From Streptosporangium carneum (GTDB lineage Bacteria; Actinomycetota; Actinomycetes; Streptosporangiales; Streptosporangiaceae), in assembly GCF_027922005.1 (NCBI RefSeq), contig NZ_BSEV01000004.1, positions 62,001-126,000 on the forward strand: a DNA stretch of 64,000 nucleotides, in the 5' to 3' direction. This document shows, piece by piece, positions 16,559 to 27,034 of this stretch. The notes below the pieces were generated by a model, which did not search any database, was not told the DNA's origin, and saw nothing but the letters and a program-made list of their open reading frames with translations. A program made the translations under genes and the position numbers. How positions within the stretch are numbered: the stretch's first letter is position 1; each line of letters starts with the position of its first letter.

Positions 16559-17235
16559 TGAGCTCCCAGGCGGCTCGTTCGCACATGAGCATCGGGGAGG
16601 TGCTCGCCCTCCTGCAGGGTGAGTTCCCCGACGTCAGCATCTCCAAGATCCGTTTTCTGGAGGGCGAGGGGCTGATCGAGCCGGAGCGCAGTCCCTCCGG
16701 CTACCGGAAGTTCAGCTATGCCGACGTCGAACGGCTGCGCTACATCCTCAGTGAGCAGCGTGACCGCTACCTTCCGCTGCGCGTGATCAAGGATCGGCTG
16801 GAGGCGGCGGACCGCGAGGAGCGTCCCGTCGCCCGTCCGCGTGCGGTCCCGGACGAGGCGACGCCTGAGATCCGCCTCACCCGCGAGGAGCTGCTGGCCG
16901 CCGCCGAGCTCGACGAGGCGACCCTCGCCGAGCTCGAGGACTTCGGCCTGCTGGCCGCCGTGGCCCGCTACTACGACGCCGAGGCGCTCGCCGTCGCCCG
17001 CAGTGTCGGGGCCCTGGCCGCCTTCGGGCTGCGGGCGCGCCACCTGCGGGTCGTCAAGGCCGCCGCCGAGCGCGAGGCCGGGCTCGTCGAGCAGGCCGTC
17101 GCCCCCCTGTTACGCCGTAGAGGCCCTGGCGCCATCGACCGGGCCGACGAGACGGCCAGGGAGATTTCCGGCCTCCTGCTGGAATTGCACGCCTCGCTGC
17201 TGCGTTCCGCCGTGCGTGGGGTCTTGGGCCGGTGA
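16555..17235 (+). CDS. ftsR: MerR-family regulator FtsR
   Basis: A 226-residue MerR-like regulator. The HTH region MSIGEVLALLQGEFPDVSISKIRFLEGEGLIEPERSPSGYR is the hallmark of the actinobacterial FtsR group (M. tuberculosis Rv1828), shown here as its opening MSIGEVLALL and core SKIRFLEGEGLIEPERSPSG. The C-terminal half is helical and lacks metal-binding cysteines. In Corynebacterium FtsR activates ftsZ. The start could be ATG 16555 or ATG 16558 (GGAGG immediately upstream favours the second); either way it overlaps or abuts the garA stop, so the genes are translationally coupled. Confidence 0.86.
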   Translation: MMSSQAARSHMSIGEVLALLQGEFPDVSISKIRFLEGEGLIEPERSPSGYRKFSYADVERLRYILSEQRDRYLPLRVIKDRLEAADREERPVARPRAVPDEATPEIRLTREELLAAAELDEATLAELEDFGLLAAVARYYDAEALAVARSVGALAAFGLRARHLRVVKAAAEREAGLVEQAVAPLLRRRGPGAIDRADETAREISGLLLELHASLLRSAVRGVLGR

Positions 17236-17314
17236 GAACCTGACCAGGCACTCGTACCCTCGCGAGTGTTACGTTGAACAAACCGGTCGTAATCCAGCGA
17301 AGACGGAGCAGCCC

Positions 17315-17785
17315 GTGTTGCAGATGGAGGTCGTGGGCGTTCGGGTTGAGATGCCCTCAAACCAGCCTATTGTCCTGCTGAAGGAGGCACATGGGGAGCG
17401 TTACCTGCCGATCTGGATCGGCATGACGGAGGCGACGGCGATCGCCATGGCCCAGGCCGAAGAACCGCCGCCCCGGCCACTCACCCATGACCTCTTCCGC
17501 GACGTGCTCGACGCGCTCGGCGTCCGGCTGAGCACGGTGAACATCGTCGCACTCCGTGATGGGATCTTCTTTGCCGATCTCGTGTTCTCGAACGGGGTCG
17601 AGGTGAGCGCCCGGCCCTCGGACTCGATAGCCCTGGCGTTGCGTACGGGTGCCCGCATCTTCGCCAGCGAGGACGTCGTCCGTGAGGCGGGGGTGATCAT
17701 TCCCGACGACCAGGAGGACGAGGTGGAGAAGTTCAGGGAGTTCCTTGACACGATCACACCCGAGGACTTCGGTCGCGCGGGGTAG
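17315..17785 (+). CDS. Bifunctional-nuclease-family (DUF151) protein
   Basis: A 156-residue protein of the DUF151/bifunctional nuclease family (M. tuberculosis Rv1829). It starts with MEVVGVRVEMPSNQPIVLL, then YLPIWIGMTEATAIAMAQ and SARPSDSIALALRTGARIF, the conserved core. Plant members have RNase and DNase activity in vitro; the bacterial role is not settled. I chose GTG 17315 with GGAG six bases upstream; TTG 17318 and ATG 17324 are close alternatives. Its position between ftsR and the ResR-type gene is conserved in mycobacteria. Confidence 0.86.
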   Translation: MLQMEVVGVRVEMPSNQPIVLLKEAHGERYLPIWIGMTEATAIAMAQAEEPPPRPLTHDLFRDVLDALGVRLSTVNIVALRDGIFFADLVFSNGVEVSARPSDSIALALRTGARIFASEDVVREAGVIIPDDQEDEVEKFREFLDTITPEDFGRAG

Positions 17786-17929
17786 GAATTTCGGTGCATT
17801 TACGCTTCACGACGCGCCGGGTAGGGTCGTTGACTGATCTTGGTCCCAGTCCTACGGTGCAAGTGAAACCCGTGGCCGTGCGCAAACCCCCAGATCAGGC
17901 CGCGGGATGAGAGAAAGCCGGAGGTCCGC

Positions 17930-18550
17930 GTGGCGGTCAGCAGCGGCGAGGGTAGAAACGCCGACCAGGATGACCCGGCACGGCGCGGGGAGGCACGCCA
18001 GCGCGCGGGTGAAGAGGGTCTGCTGTTCGACGGGCAGCCGGTGAAACTGCCCGCCGACATCGGATACCGCGGCCCCACCGCCTGCGCCGCGGCCGACATC
18101 ACCTATCGGCAACTGGACTACTGGGCGCGCACCGGTCTGGTCGAGCCCACCGTGAGGGCGGCCCACGGCTCCGGTTCCCAGCGCCTGTACGGCTTCCGCG
18201 ACATCCTGGTGCTCAAGGTCGTCAAGCGGCTGCTCGACACGGGCGTGTCCCTCCAGCAGATCCGCATCGCCGTCCAGCACCTGCGTGACCGCGGCGTCAA
18301 CGACCTCGCCCAGATCACCCTCATGAGCGACGGGGTGAGCGTCTACGAGTGCACCTCGCCCGACGAGGTGATCGACCTGCTGCAGGGCGGTCAGGGCGTC
18401 TTCGGCATCGCGCTCGGCCGGGTGTGGCAGGAGGTGGAGGGCTCCCTGGCGGACCTTCCCGGAGAGCGTGCGGAGTCCGGCCAGGGCCCTTTAGGCGATC
18501 ACCACGCGGATGAGCTGGCCCGTCGTCGCAGGGCTCGCCGCACCGGGTAA
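17930..18550 (+). CDS. resR: MerR-family regulator of the ResR/McdR group
   Basis: A 206-residue MerR-type regulator. A variable 45-residue N-terminus precedes the HTH (ITYRQLDYWARTGLVEP, then SGSQRLYGFRDILVLKVVKR). The C-terminal effector part has ITLMSDGVSVYECTSPDEV and LLQGGQGVFGIALGRVW, which match M. tuberculosis Rv1830 (ResR/McdR), a regulator tied to growth, cell size and antibiotic recovery. GTG 17930 has GGAGG six bases upstream. The gene ends nearly on top of the glycine riboswitch that precedes gcvP, so the riboswitch promoter probably lies within its 3' end or the riboswitch acts on a read-through transcript. Confidence 0.85.
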   Translation: MAVSSGEGRNADQDDPARRGEARQRAGEEGLLFDGQPVKLPADIGYRGPTACAAADITYRQLDYWARTGLVEPTVRAAHGSGSQRLYGFRDILVLKVVKRLLDTGVSLQQIRIAVQHLRDRGVNDLAQITLMSDGVSVYECTSPDEVIDLLQGGQGVFGIALGRVWQEVEGSLADLPGERAESGQGPLGDHHADELARRRRARRTG

Positions 18551-18569
18551 GGTTGGTCTCGCTGCTGAC

Positions 18570-18762
18570 TCTGCGCGGGAGAGACCCCGACATGATCGGG
18601 GCGCCGAAGGAGCAACCTCCCCGGAATCTCTCAGGCACCCGGTACCGCGCGGGCGAGGCGACTCTGGAAAGCAGGTGCGTCCGCCAGGCGCGTCTCACCG
18701 ACGGTGAAAGCCTCCCACCCGAGGGGGGTGAAACTCTCAGGTCGAGATGACAGAGGGGGAGA
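18570..18762 (+). promoter_or_regulatory. Tandem glycine riboswitch upstream of gcvP
   Basis: Two consecutive glycine-aptamer cores. The first has GGGAGAGACC near 18577, GCCGAAGGAGCAA near 18602, GGAATCTCTCAGGCAC near 18622 and ACTCTGGAAAGCAG near 18660. The second has CACCGACGGTGAAAG near 18685 and GGTGAAACTCTCAGGTC near 18727, and it closes with GATGACAGAGGGGGAG near 18746-18761. The arrangement is the classic cooperative tandem that switches glycine-cleavage genes on when glycine is plentiful. The gcvP start follows about 55 bases later. No terminator hairpin is obvious, so control may be at translation or by an alternative fold hiding the GGGAGG ribosome-binding site. Confidence 0.9.
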
Positions 18763-18815
18763 TCCGGCATACGCCCGCGCCCAGCGCCGGTCTCCACCGC
18801 CTCGGGAGGCTTTCC

Positions 18816-21671
<2,856 letters not shown>

Positions 21672-21763
21672 TCCGCCCCGTAAGATCCACTTCGTATGTC
21701 GGGAGACGAGCACGGCCCCGGGTCGTTAGGCTCGGGGCGATTCCTTACCCGGAAGGACCCTGC

Positions 21764-22546
21764 ATGCCAGAGGTGGACACGCGTCCCTTGGACACCGCGC
21801 GGAAGCTGGCCGAGGACGGTGACCTGGAGGGCGCTGCGACGATCTTCGCGGAGCTGGCCGCGGACACCGCCGGGCCCGACCGGGCGCAGGCGGCCGTCGG
21901 ACTCGCGGTCGTGTTGCAGGAGGGCGGCGACGTGACGGGCGCGAGGGCCGCCGCCCGCGCCGCGCTTGCGACGGGGCATCCCGAGTTCGCCGCGCAGGCG
22001 GCCTGCCTGCTCGCCAGAAGCTTCGAGCGGGAGGACCTGGTCGACCAGGCCAGGGCGGCCTGGCAGGCCGCCCTGGGCGCGGGAAACCCCGCCTACGTCC
22101 CGCTGGCGCACATGGGGCTGGCGAGGCTCGCGACGGGGAGCCAGGAGGCCCAGGAGGCCCTGAGGGCCGCGCTGGCGACCGGGGAGCCCGAGATCTCCTC
22201 GAGGGCGGCCCAGTGGCTGGCCGAGCTTCTGATCGAGGAGGGAGAGACGGCCGAGGCGGCGGGGGTGCTCGTGGACGCCCTGTCCGTGCCGGACGTCGCG
22301 GACGTGGCGAGGCTGCGGGTGCTGCTCGGCATCGCCCACCTGGAGCTGGCGTGCGTCGAGCTCACCAGGGCGGTCGAGGAGGGCGGCGACGTCGAGACCG
22401 GCGCGCTGGCCATCGAGCTCCTGGCCCGCACCCTCCCGCTGAGAGGCCGTGACGAGGACGCCGAGCAGGTGTGGCGCTACGGCCTGGACAGCGCGGACGA
22501 GCACCTCGCGGAGGAGGTCCGGCTCAGGCGTGGCCGCGACGGCTGA
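21764..22546 (+). CDS. TPR-repeat protein of unknown role
   Basis: A 260-residue, helix-rich protein with repeated 30-40-residue units (for example ARKLAEDGDLEGAATIFAEL and AAVGLAVVLQEGGDVTGARA) typical of TPR/Sel1-like solenoids. It has no signal peptide or membrane segment and no catalytic motif. ATG 21764 is preceded by GGAAGG. A TAGGCT box at 21727-21732 suggests its own promoter with a leader of about 25 bases. It is probably a cytosolic scaffold; nothing ties it to gcvP beyond position. Confidence 0.75.
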   Translation: MPEVDTRPLDTARKLAEDGDLEGAATIFAELAADTAGPDRAQAAVGLAVVLQEGGDVTGARAAARAALATGHPEFAAQAACLLARSFEREDLVDQARAAWQAALGAGNPAYVPLAHMGLARLATGSQEAQEALRAALATGEPEISSRAAQWLAELLIEEGETAEAAGVLVDALSVPDVADVARLRVLLGIAHLELACVELTRAVEEGGDVETGALAIELLARTLPLRGRDEDAEQVWRYGLDSADEHLAEEVRLRRGRDG

Positions 22547-22566
22547 CCGTCGCGGTCAGCCGTCGC
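22536..22566. terminator. Bidirectional terminator overlapping the TPR stop
   Basis: Perfect 13-bp arms (GCGACGGCTGACC at 22536-22548, complement at 22554-22566) and a five-base loop. The TPR stop codon lies within the left arm. The minus-strand membrane-protein gene ends 75 bases away. Confidence 0.7.
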
Positions 22567-22641
22567 TCTCGTGGCTCGCCTCCCCGCCGGGCCCGCCGCC
22601 CGGGCCCCTTCCCCGAAACCTCGTTCCCCGTGGGGCGTCTG

Positions 22642-23013
22642 TCAGTCGCGGGCGCGCCAGCGGCCGATGGCGTGGGCGAAGTTGATCGCCACGATGCCCC
22701 CCCACGCCAGCAGGAGCCCCGCGGTGCCCGCGCTGCCCGCCCCGATGGCGGTCAGCGGGACGCCGATGCCCATCGAGCCCAGGGCGATCGCGATGCTGGG
22801 GTTGGCGCCCTTGCGCTGCGGGGGATGCTGGGCGTGCGGCTGCTGAGGGTGGAAGCCGTTGCCCTGTATCTCGGCTCGCACGCGGGCGGCGATGGTCGCG
22901 TCGAGGCGTTCGACGAACGACTCGACGAGAGCGGCCTCGTAGTCGGGGCCGAGGTCGCGCCTGGCCTCGATGGTGGCGCGCATGTCCTGTCGGATATCGT
23001 GATGCTCCTGCAC
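22642..23013 (-). CDS. Conserved actinobacterial membrane protein (two helices)
   Basis: A 123-residue protein. The soluble N-terminal half (RQDMRATIEARRDLGPDYEA, then LVESFVERLDATIAARVRAE) is a charged helix conserved in streptomycete homologues. After a Gln/His/Pro-rich linker come two hydrophobic segments, SIAIALGSMGIGVPLTAIG and GTAGLLLAWGGIVAINFAHA. I set the start at GTG 23013 because homologues as I recall them begin close to this helix and the remaining 82 bases can then hold divergent promoters; ATG 23077 is the alternative. It is probably a cytoplasmic-membrane protein with an inward N-terminus. Function unknown. Confidence 0.65.
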   Translation of the reverse strand: MQEHHDIRQDMRATIEARRDLGPDYEAALVESFVERLDATIAARVRAEIQGNGFHPQQPHAQHPPQRKGANPSIAIALGSMGIGVPLTAIGAGSAGTAGLLLAWGGIVAINFAHAIGRWRARD

Positions 23014-23095
23014 CTTGCGATTGTCCGCCCGTTCCCGGGCCGTGGCATCGGCCGTTAGGACTAGATCTGTGTCCATCCGAAGTACGGCGTCGTCC

Positions 23096-23701
23096 ATGGA
23101 GATCACGACCGCCCACGGCCCGGCCAGGGTGGAGATCGACGAGGCCGCCGATCCGCGTTTCCTCCTGGTGCTCACCCATGGCTCGGCCGGGGGAGTCGAG
23201 GCGCCGGACCTGTTGGCCGTGCGGGAGGCGGTGACGCCGATCGGCGGGGTGGTCGCGCGGGTGCTCCAGCCGTTCCGGCTGCGGGGGGCGCGGGCGCCCG
23301 GCTCCCCGGTCAAGCAGGACGAGGCCTGGACCGAGCTGGTGGCCGAGATCCGCCGCCACAGGCCGGGGCTGCCGCTGGTGCAGGGCGGGCGGAGCAACGG
23401 GGCCCGGGTCGCCTGCCGTACCGCCGTGGGCGTGGGAGCCGAGGCGGTCGTCGCGCTGGCCTTCCCCCTGCACCCGCCGGGCAAGCCCGACAGGTCCCGC
23501 GTGGGCGAGCTGCGCGCGGCGGGCGTGGAGGTGCTGGCGGTCAGCGGGGAGCGCGACCCGTTCGGCGTTCCGGAGGCGACGGACGCCTCGCGCCTGGTGG
23601 TGCTGCCCGGTGAGGGGCACGATCTCAACAGGGATCCCGCCAGGGTGGGCGAGGCGGTCGCGCGGTGGCTCGGCGAGAGGACGCCGGGCCCGGGGAGATG
23701 A
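23096..23701 (+). CDS. KANL3/Tex30-type alpha/beta-hydrolase
   Basis: A 201-residue compact alpha/beta-hydrolase. FLLVLTHGSAGG is followed by the nucleophile elbow QGGRSNGARVACRTA, then SGERDPFG (acid) and PGEGHDL (histidine). This order and length match the bacterial KANL3/Tex30-like family, whose substrates are unknown. ATG 23096 gives the N-terminus MEITTAHGPARVEIDEA; there is no good ribosome-binding site. It is divergent from the small membrane protein. Confidence 0.78.
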   Translation: MEITTAHGPARVEIDEAADPRFLLVLTHGSAGGVEAPDLLAVREAVTPIGGVVARVLQPFRLRGARAPGSPVKQDEAWTELVAEIRRHRPGLPLVQGGRSNGARVACRTAVGVGAEAVVALAFPLHPPGKPDRSRVGELRAAGVEVLAVSGERDPFGVPEATDASRLVVLPGEGHDLNRDPARVGEAVARWLGERTPGPGR

Positions 23702-23732
23702 TCAGGTGATCACCGGTACGACGACCAGATGA

Positions 23733-23924
23733 TCAGGAGACGCCGGCCAGTGGCCGGTGCGGCTCGATGACGGCGCCGTCGGGCAGGAGCTCGCCGGTGT
23801 CCTCGAACAGCACCACACCGTTGCAGAGCAGGCTCCATCCCTGCTCGGGGTGTGCTGCCATCGTGCGGGCGGCTTCACGGTCCAGCGCCTCGGCGGACGG
23901 ACAGGACGGCTGATGCGGGCACAT
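23733..23924 (-). CDS. DUF5999-family small cysteine-containing protein
   Basis: A 63-residue protein beginning MCPHQPSCPSAEALDREAAR and continuing HPEQGWSLLCNGVVLFEDTG, which I recognise as the DUF5999 family of actinomycetes. Three cysteines (two in the N-terminal CPHQPSC motif) might bind metal. ATG 23924 has GGAGG seven bases upstream, so the longer upstream frame is rejected. An elaborate dyad (24079-24117) sits upstream of it. Homologues are common in streptomycetes; I know of no firm function. Confidence 0.82.
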   Translation of the reverse strand: MCPHQPSCPSAEALDREAARTMAAHPEQGWSLLCNGVVLFEDTGELLPDGAVIEPHRPLAGVS

Positions 23925-24285
23925 CGGCGTGCCTCCGGATCTTTCTCGTCGGCTCGCTTGGATCGGCGTCGGAGAGCCGGTGGGCACCGCGTCTCCGACG
24001 GGATCGTTCCCATCGTTCGACGGGTGACGAGCATCTGGTGTGGACATGTGGCTGTACGCGCCTCGAACGGGGTGAGGCTCGCACATCAAGCAGATCAAGT
24101 GTGCGATCTGGATCGCATCCCGGGACATAGCCCGTTAGGACTGTTTACGAACCCTGCTGGGTGGTCCTGTAGGAGCCCTTCGGGGTGTGACCTTTAGCAC
24201 AGGATGCCTCATAAGCGGACAACTGGCCAAGGGGGACGCGCGGTCTGTCAGGTAAAAAAGGATCGGCCACGAGTTTCTTTACCGT
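23925..24285 (-). other. Control region upstream of the DUF5999 gene
   Basis: 361 bases without a gene. It carries the overlapping dyads at 24079-24117. The stretch 24118-24285 holds nothing I can identify. Confidence 0.5.
24079..24117. promoter_or_regulatory. Overlapping dyad operators upstream of DUF5999
   Basis: TCGCACA (24079-24085) pairs with TGTGCGA (24100-24106) across 14 bases that contain ATCAAG twice. The right half-site is reused in a second dyad, TGCGATC (24102-24108) and GATCGCA (24111-24117), with a two-base centre. Such shared half-sites suggest competing or cooperative regulator binding. The regulator is unknown. Confidence 0.45.
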
Positions 24286-24873
24286 TCAGCCTGCGTTTAG
24301 GCCCGCGAGAAGCGCGGTCAGGCCGCGTTCGAAGTCGGCGTCGGCCGCTGCGGAGCCGCCGCCCCTCGACGGAGGCAGCCACGGCTCGTCGTCCTCTCCC
24401 GACGGTTCGGCCCAGCCGGACTGCTGCACCTCGACCGCGACGGCGCCGAAGACGTAGGCGCGCAGCGCCCGCACCGCCTGGGCCGCCTCGGCGAGTCCCG
24501 CGTCGGCGAGCTGCTCGGTCTGCTCCCTGACGGCGATCGCGGCGCGGCCCTTCGGCGGCTTGGTGAGCGCCAGGGCAAGCACTCCCGGATGCTCCCTGAG
24601 CGCGGCGCGGCTCGCCCGGCACCAGGCCCTCGCGCTGTCCTGCCAGCTTTCCCCGGGTTCGGCGTGGACGGCCGTGACGTGCTCGGCGAGGGCGTCCATG
24701 AGGGCGTCCTTGCCCCGGGGGAGGTGGTGGTAGATGGCCATGGCCTCCACCTGGAGCGCGTCGCCGAGACGCCGCATCGTCAGCCGGCGCAGCCCCTGGC
24801 TGTCGGCGATGTGCAGGGCGGCCTCGATGATGCGCTCCCTGGAGAGCGGGACGGGCGGTCGCTTGGCGGGCAT
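24286..24873 (-). CDS. TetR-family regulator
   Basis: A 195-residue repressor. The HTH spans SRERIIEAALHIADSQG, then MRRLGDALQVEAMAIYHHLP. The C-terminal domain (HPGVLALALTKPPKGRAA) resembles the TetR_C type that binds tetracycline-like or aromatic ligands. ATG 24873 is used. A TTAC-N3-GTAA dyad at 24898-24908, just upstream, is a likely autoregulatory operator. The divergent gene is an excisionase-type HTH protein with an alpha/beta-hydrolase, which are probable targets. Confidence 0.85.
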   Translation of the reverse strand: MPAKRPPVPLSRERIIEAALHIADSQGLRRLTMRRLGDALQVEAMAIYHHLPRGKDALMDALAEHVTAVHAEPGESWQDSARAWCRASRAALREHPGVLALALTKPPKGRAAIAVREQTEQLADAGLAEAAQAVRALRAYVFGAVAVEVQQSGWAEPSGEDDEPWLPPSRGGGSAAADADFERGLTALLAGLNAG

Positions 24874-24897
24874 GGGGCGATCCTGCCACCGGCGACC

Positions 24898-24908
24898 TTA
24901 CTAGGTAA
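24898..24908. promoter_or_regulatory. Putative TetR operator
   Basis: TTAC-TAG-GTAA, a perfect 4-3-4 dyad that extends imperfectly to CCTTAC/GTAAAGG. It lies 25 bases upstream of the TetR start. Confidence 0.4.
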
Positions 24909-24987
24909 AGGGCGCCGCGCCGAGAAGATCGAGCACCCGGGCGGTCCGAGACGGCCGCTCGATCGATCCCCGAAACTCCCTAACATT

Positions 24988-25010
24988 ACCTATCCTTCTC
25001 TTGGATAGGT
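24988..25010. promoter_or_regulatory. ACCTATCC-N7-GGATAGGT operator
   Basis: Perfect 8-bp arms at 24988-24995 and 25003-25010, ending 16 bases before ATG 25027. Its left arm contains TTACCTA, which also occurs on the minus strand of the TetR-proximal dyad, so one regulator could bind both. Confidence 0.5.
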
Positions 25011-25026
25011 GCATTAAGGTGCTTTT

Positions 25027-25452
25027 ATGGAATCCAGGCTCTACTCCGTGGACCAGGTCGCCGATCTGCTCGGCCTGCACGTGCGAACGGTCCGCGGCTA
25101 CGTGCGCGACGGCAAGCTCAAAGCCACCCGCATCGGCAAGCAGTACCGGATCGCGCAGGAGGATCTTGAGGCGTTCACCGGGCGACCGGCGCCGGCGGGC
25201 GAGACGGTGCGGCGGCGTCGGCACGTCGAGGTGTCGAGCATCGTCGAGATCGACGCGATCAGCGCCGAGGCGGCCGGCCGCGTGACCGCCCTTCTCATGG
25301 GGGCCTCCGCGAGCCGCCGCTCCGGTGAGGCGCCGCTGCGGGTGGAGACGGCCTACGACGAGGACAGGGGCCGTATGAAGGTCATCGTCCTGGGCGGCCT
25401 GGGCGACAGCGCGCGGCTGCTGGAGTACATCGGCACGGTGGTGGAGCCATGA
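25027..25452 (+). CDS. Excisionase-type (MerR-like) helix-turn-helix protein
   Basis: A 141-residue DNA-binding protein. Its first 55 residues are an excisionase/BldC-like winged HTH (LYSVDQVADLLGLHVRTVRG, then RIGKQYRIAQEDLEAF). The C-terminal 70 residues form a small alpha/beta domain (VEVSSIVEIDAISAEAAGRV) that I do not recognise and that may bind a ligand. It overlaps the next gene by ATGA (25449-25452), so it is translationally coupled to the alpha/beta-hydrolase. The dyad just upstream may be its own operator. Confidence 0.8.
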   Translation: MESRLYSVDQVADLLGLHVRTVRGYVRDGKLKATRIGKQYRIAQEDLEAFTGRPAPAGETVRRRRHVEVSSIVEIDAISAEAAGRVTALLMGASASRRSGEAPLRVETAYDEDRGRMKVIVLGGLGDSARLLEYIGTVVEP

Positions 25453-26318
25453 CCGCCGTCTACAGGACCGAGGCCGGCGCACAGGCGGTCCGCGAGCGAT
25501 ACGTCCGGACCTTGCGCGGATGGCCCGTCCCCTGCGAGCACCGGCGCGTGCCGACGCGCGAGGGGGAGACCTTCGTCGTGGTCTCCGGCCGCGAGCACGC
25601 GCCACCCCTGCTGCTGTTCCACGGCTCGGGCACCAACACGGCGATGTGGATCGGAGACGTCGCCTCCTGGGCGGAGCACTTCCGCGTCTACGCCGTCGAC
25701 ATGATCGGTGAATCCGGACTGAGCGCCCCCTCCCGCCCGCCGCTGGACTCCGAGGCGTACGCCTGCTGGCTGGACGACGTCCTGCGAGGGCTCGGGGTGA
25801 CCCGGGCGTCCATGGTCGGCGCCTCACTCGGCGCCTGGCTGGCGCTGGACTACGTCATCCGCCGCCCGGGCCGTGTGGACTGCCTGGCACTGCTGTGCCC
25901 CGGCGGCGTCGGCAGACAGAGACGGGGCTGGATGTTCAAGGCTCTGCTGCTGAAGCCGTTCGGGCGTTGGGGGCTGCGCAGAACGCTCAGGACGGTCGCG
26001 GGCCTCGACATGCCGGGTTCGGGGGAGTTCCTCGAGGGCATGGCGCTCACCTTCCGGCAGTTCCGGCCGCGAAAGGAGCGGTTGCCGGTGTTCTCCGACG
26101 CCGCGCTGCGACGTCTGACCATGCCCGTGCTGGTCATCGCCGGAGAACGTGACGCCATGCTCGACTCGCGGGACACCGCCCGACGCCTGGCCGGTGCCGT
26201 CCCGCACGCGGAGGTGCGGCTGCTGCCGGGAGTGGGGCACTCCGTGGTGGGCCAGAGCGAGGCCGTCCTCACCCACCTGAGGAAGGCGACGGCGTCAGGC
26301 GGCGCTGAGCGTCGATGA
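25449..26318 (+). CDS. Alpha/beta-hydrolase
   Basis: A 289-residue alpha/beta-hydrolase of the carboxylesterase/lactonase type. PPLLLFHGSGTNTAMW carries the oxyanion region, MVGASLGAWLALDYV the nucleophile Ser near residue 122, VIAGERDAMLD the acid and LPGVGHSVVG the His. It is coupled to the preceding HTH gene, so the hydrolase substrate or product may be the signal read by that regulator. No metabolic gene nearby narrows the substrate. Confidence 0.85.
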   Translation: MTAVYRTEAGAQAVRERYVRTLRGWPVPCEHRRVPTREGETFVVVSGREHAPPLLLFHGSGTNTAMWIGDVASWAEHFRVYAVDMIGESGLSAPSRPPLDSEAYACWLDDVLRGLGVTRASMVGASLGAWLALDYVIRRPGRVDCLALLCPGGVGRQRRGWMFKALLLKPFGRWGLRRTLRTVAGLDMPGSGEFLEGMALTFRQFRPRKERLPVFSDAALRRLTMPVLVIAGERDAMLDSRDTARRLAGAVPHAEVRLLPGVGHSVVGQSEAVLTHLRKATASGGAERR

Positions 26319-26456
26319 CGGGGGTCCGGTGACCGCCTCCATGCCCGGTGTCCCCGGGCGCGCTGCTCCCTGAGTGGGTGGTCCGGGGGCGGACGGCGTA
26401 GGCTACAGCCGTGATCTGCCGGGGCGTGCCCGGCGAAGGGCGAGAGAGGGCAGACG

Positions 26457-26858
26457 ATGGCGTTTTTCCGACCGAGCGTGAGCCGGGAGGCGGAGGTTCG
26501 TCACCACGCTGACCAGGAGGTCGGGAAGAGCTTCCCCGAGCTCCTTGAGAAGGCGCGCGTCGCCGAGGCCGCGCTGCGCGGCGCGCAGGCCGCCGGGGGC
26601 TCCCCCGAGCACCTCAGGGCCGCGGGGCTGGCCTTCGACGCGGCGCTGACCGAGGCGCTGCGCGCAGCCGAGGCGGGCCAGCGGGCGACGTTCGGCGTCA
26701 AGGCCTACGACGACCGGATCCGTCGCCGCAAGGGCAAGGCCACCCCCAAGGGCGCCGAGTGGACCGCGGAGGTCGACCGCCTGCGCACCCTCCGCGAGCA
26801 GAACCGCCTGACCGGCATCGCCCGCGTCCCGCGTCCGGTCACCGCCTCCGCGCGCTGA
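26457..26858 (+). CDS. Hypothetical helical protein
   Basis: A 133-residue protein that starts MAFFRPSVSREAEVRHHADQ. It is Ala/Glu/Arg-rich and mostly helical (ELLEKARVAEAALRGAQAAG), with a basic segment DRIRRRKGKATPKGAE. It has no membrane segment or known motif. A TAGGCT box at 26399-26404 and GAGAGAGGG before ATG 26457 support expression, and a perfect palindrome follows the stop. I do not recognise the family. Confidence 0.6.
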   Translation: MAFFRPSVSREAEVRHHADQEVGKSFPELLEKARVAEAALRGAQAAGGSPEHLRAAGLAFDAALTEALRAAEAGQRATFGVKAYDDRIRRRKGKATPKGAEWTAEVDRLRTLREQNRLTGIARVPRPVTASAR

Positions 26859-26859
26859 C

Positions 26860-26883
26860 GACCGCCGCGTCGACGCGGCGGTC
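26860..26883. terminator. Perfect 24-bp palindrome after the helical protein gene
   Basis: The 12-bp arm GACCGCCGCGTC at 26860-26871 is followed directly by its complement at 26872-26883, two bases after the stop. It is probably a terminator hairpin and faces the convergent GntR gene. Confidence 0.6.
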
Positions 26884-27034
26884 CCGGGCCTTGCACGGTG
26901 CCGGCACGGCGAGCGGTGCGGCGGACTCGACCTGCGGCGGGAGACGTCAGAGGCGGTCCCGGCGCACCGCCGTCGTCGTCTCCTCCGGCGCCGCGGCCCG
27001 CCGCGCCGGTGTCCTTGGGAGGCCTCCGGCGGGG

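Noticed and set aside
26411-26515. Leaderless GTG frame behind TAGGCT 26399-26404
   Set aside because: It overlaps the better-supported gene at 26457 in another frame and is only 34 Gly/Arg-rich codons.
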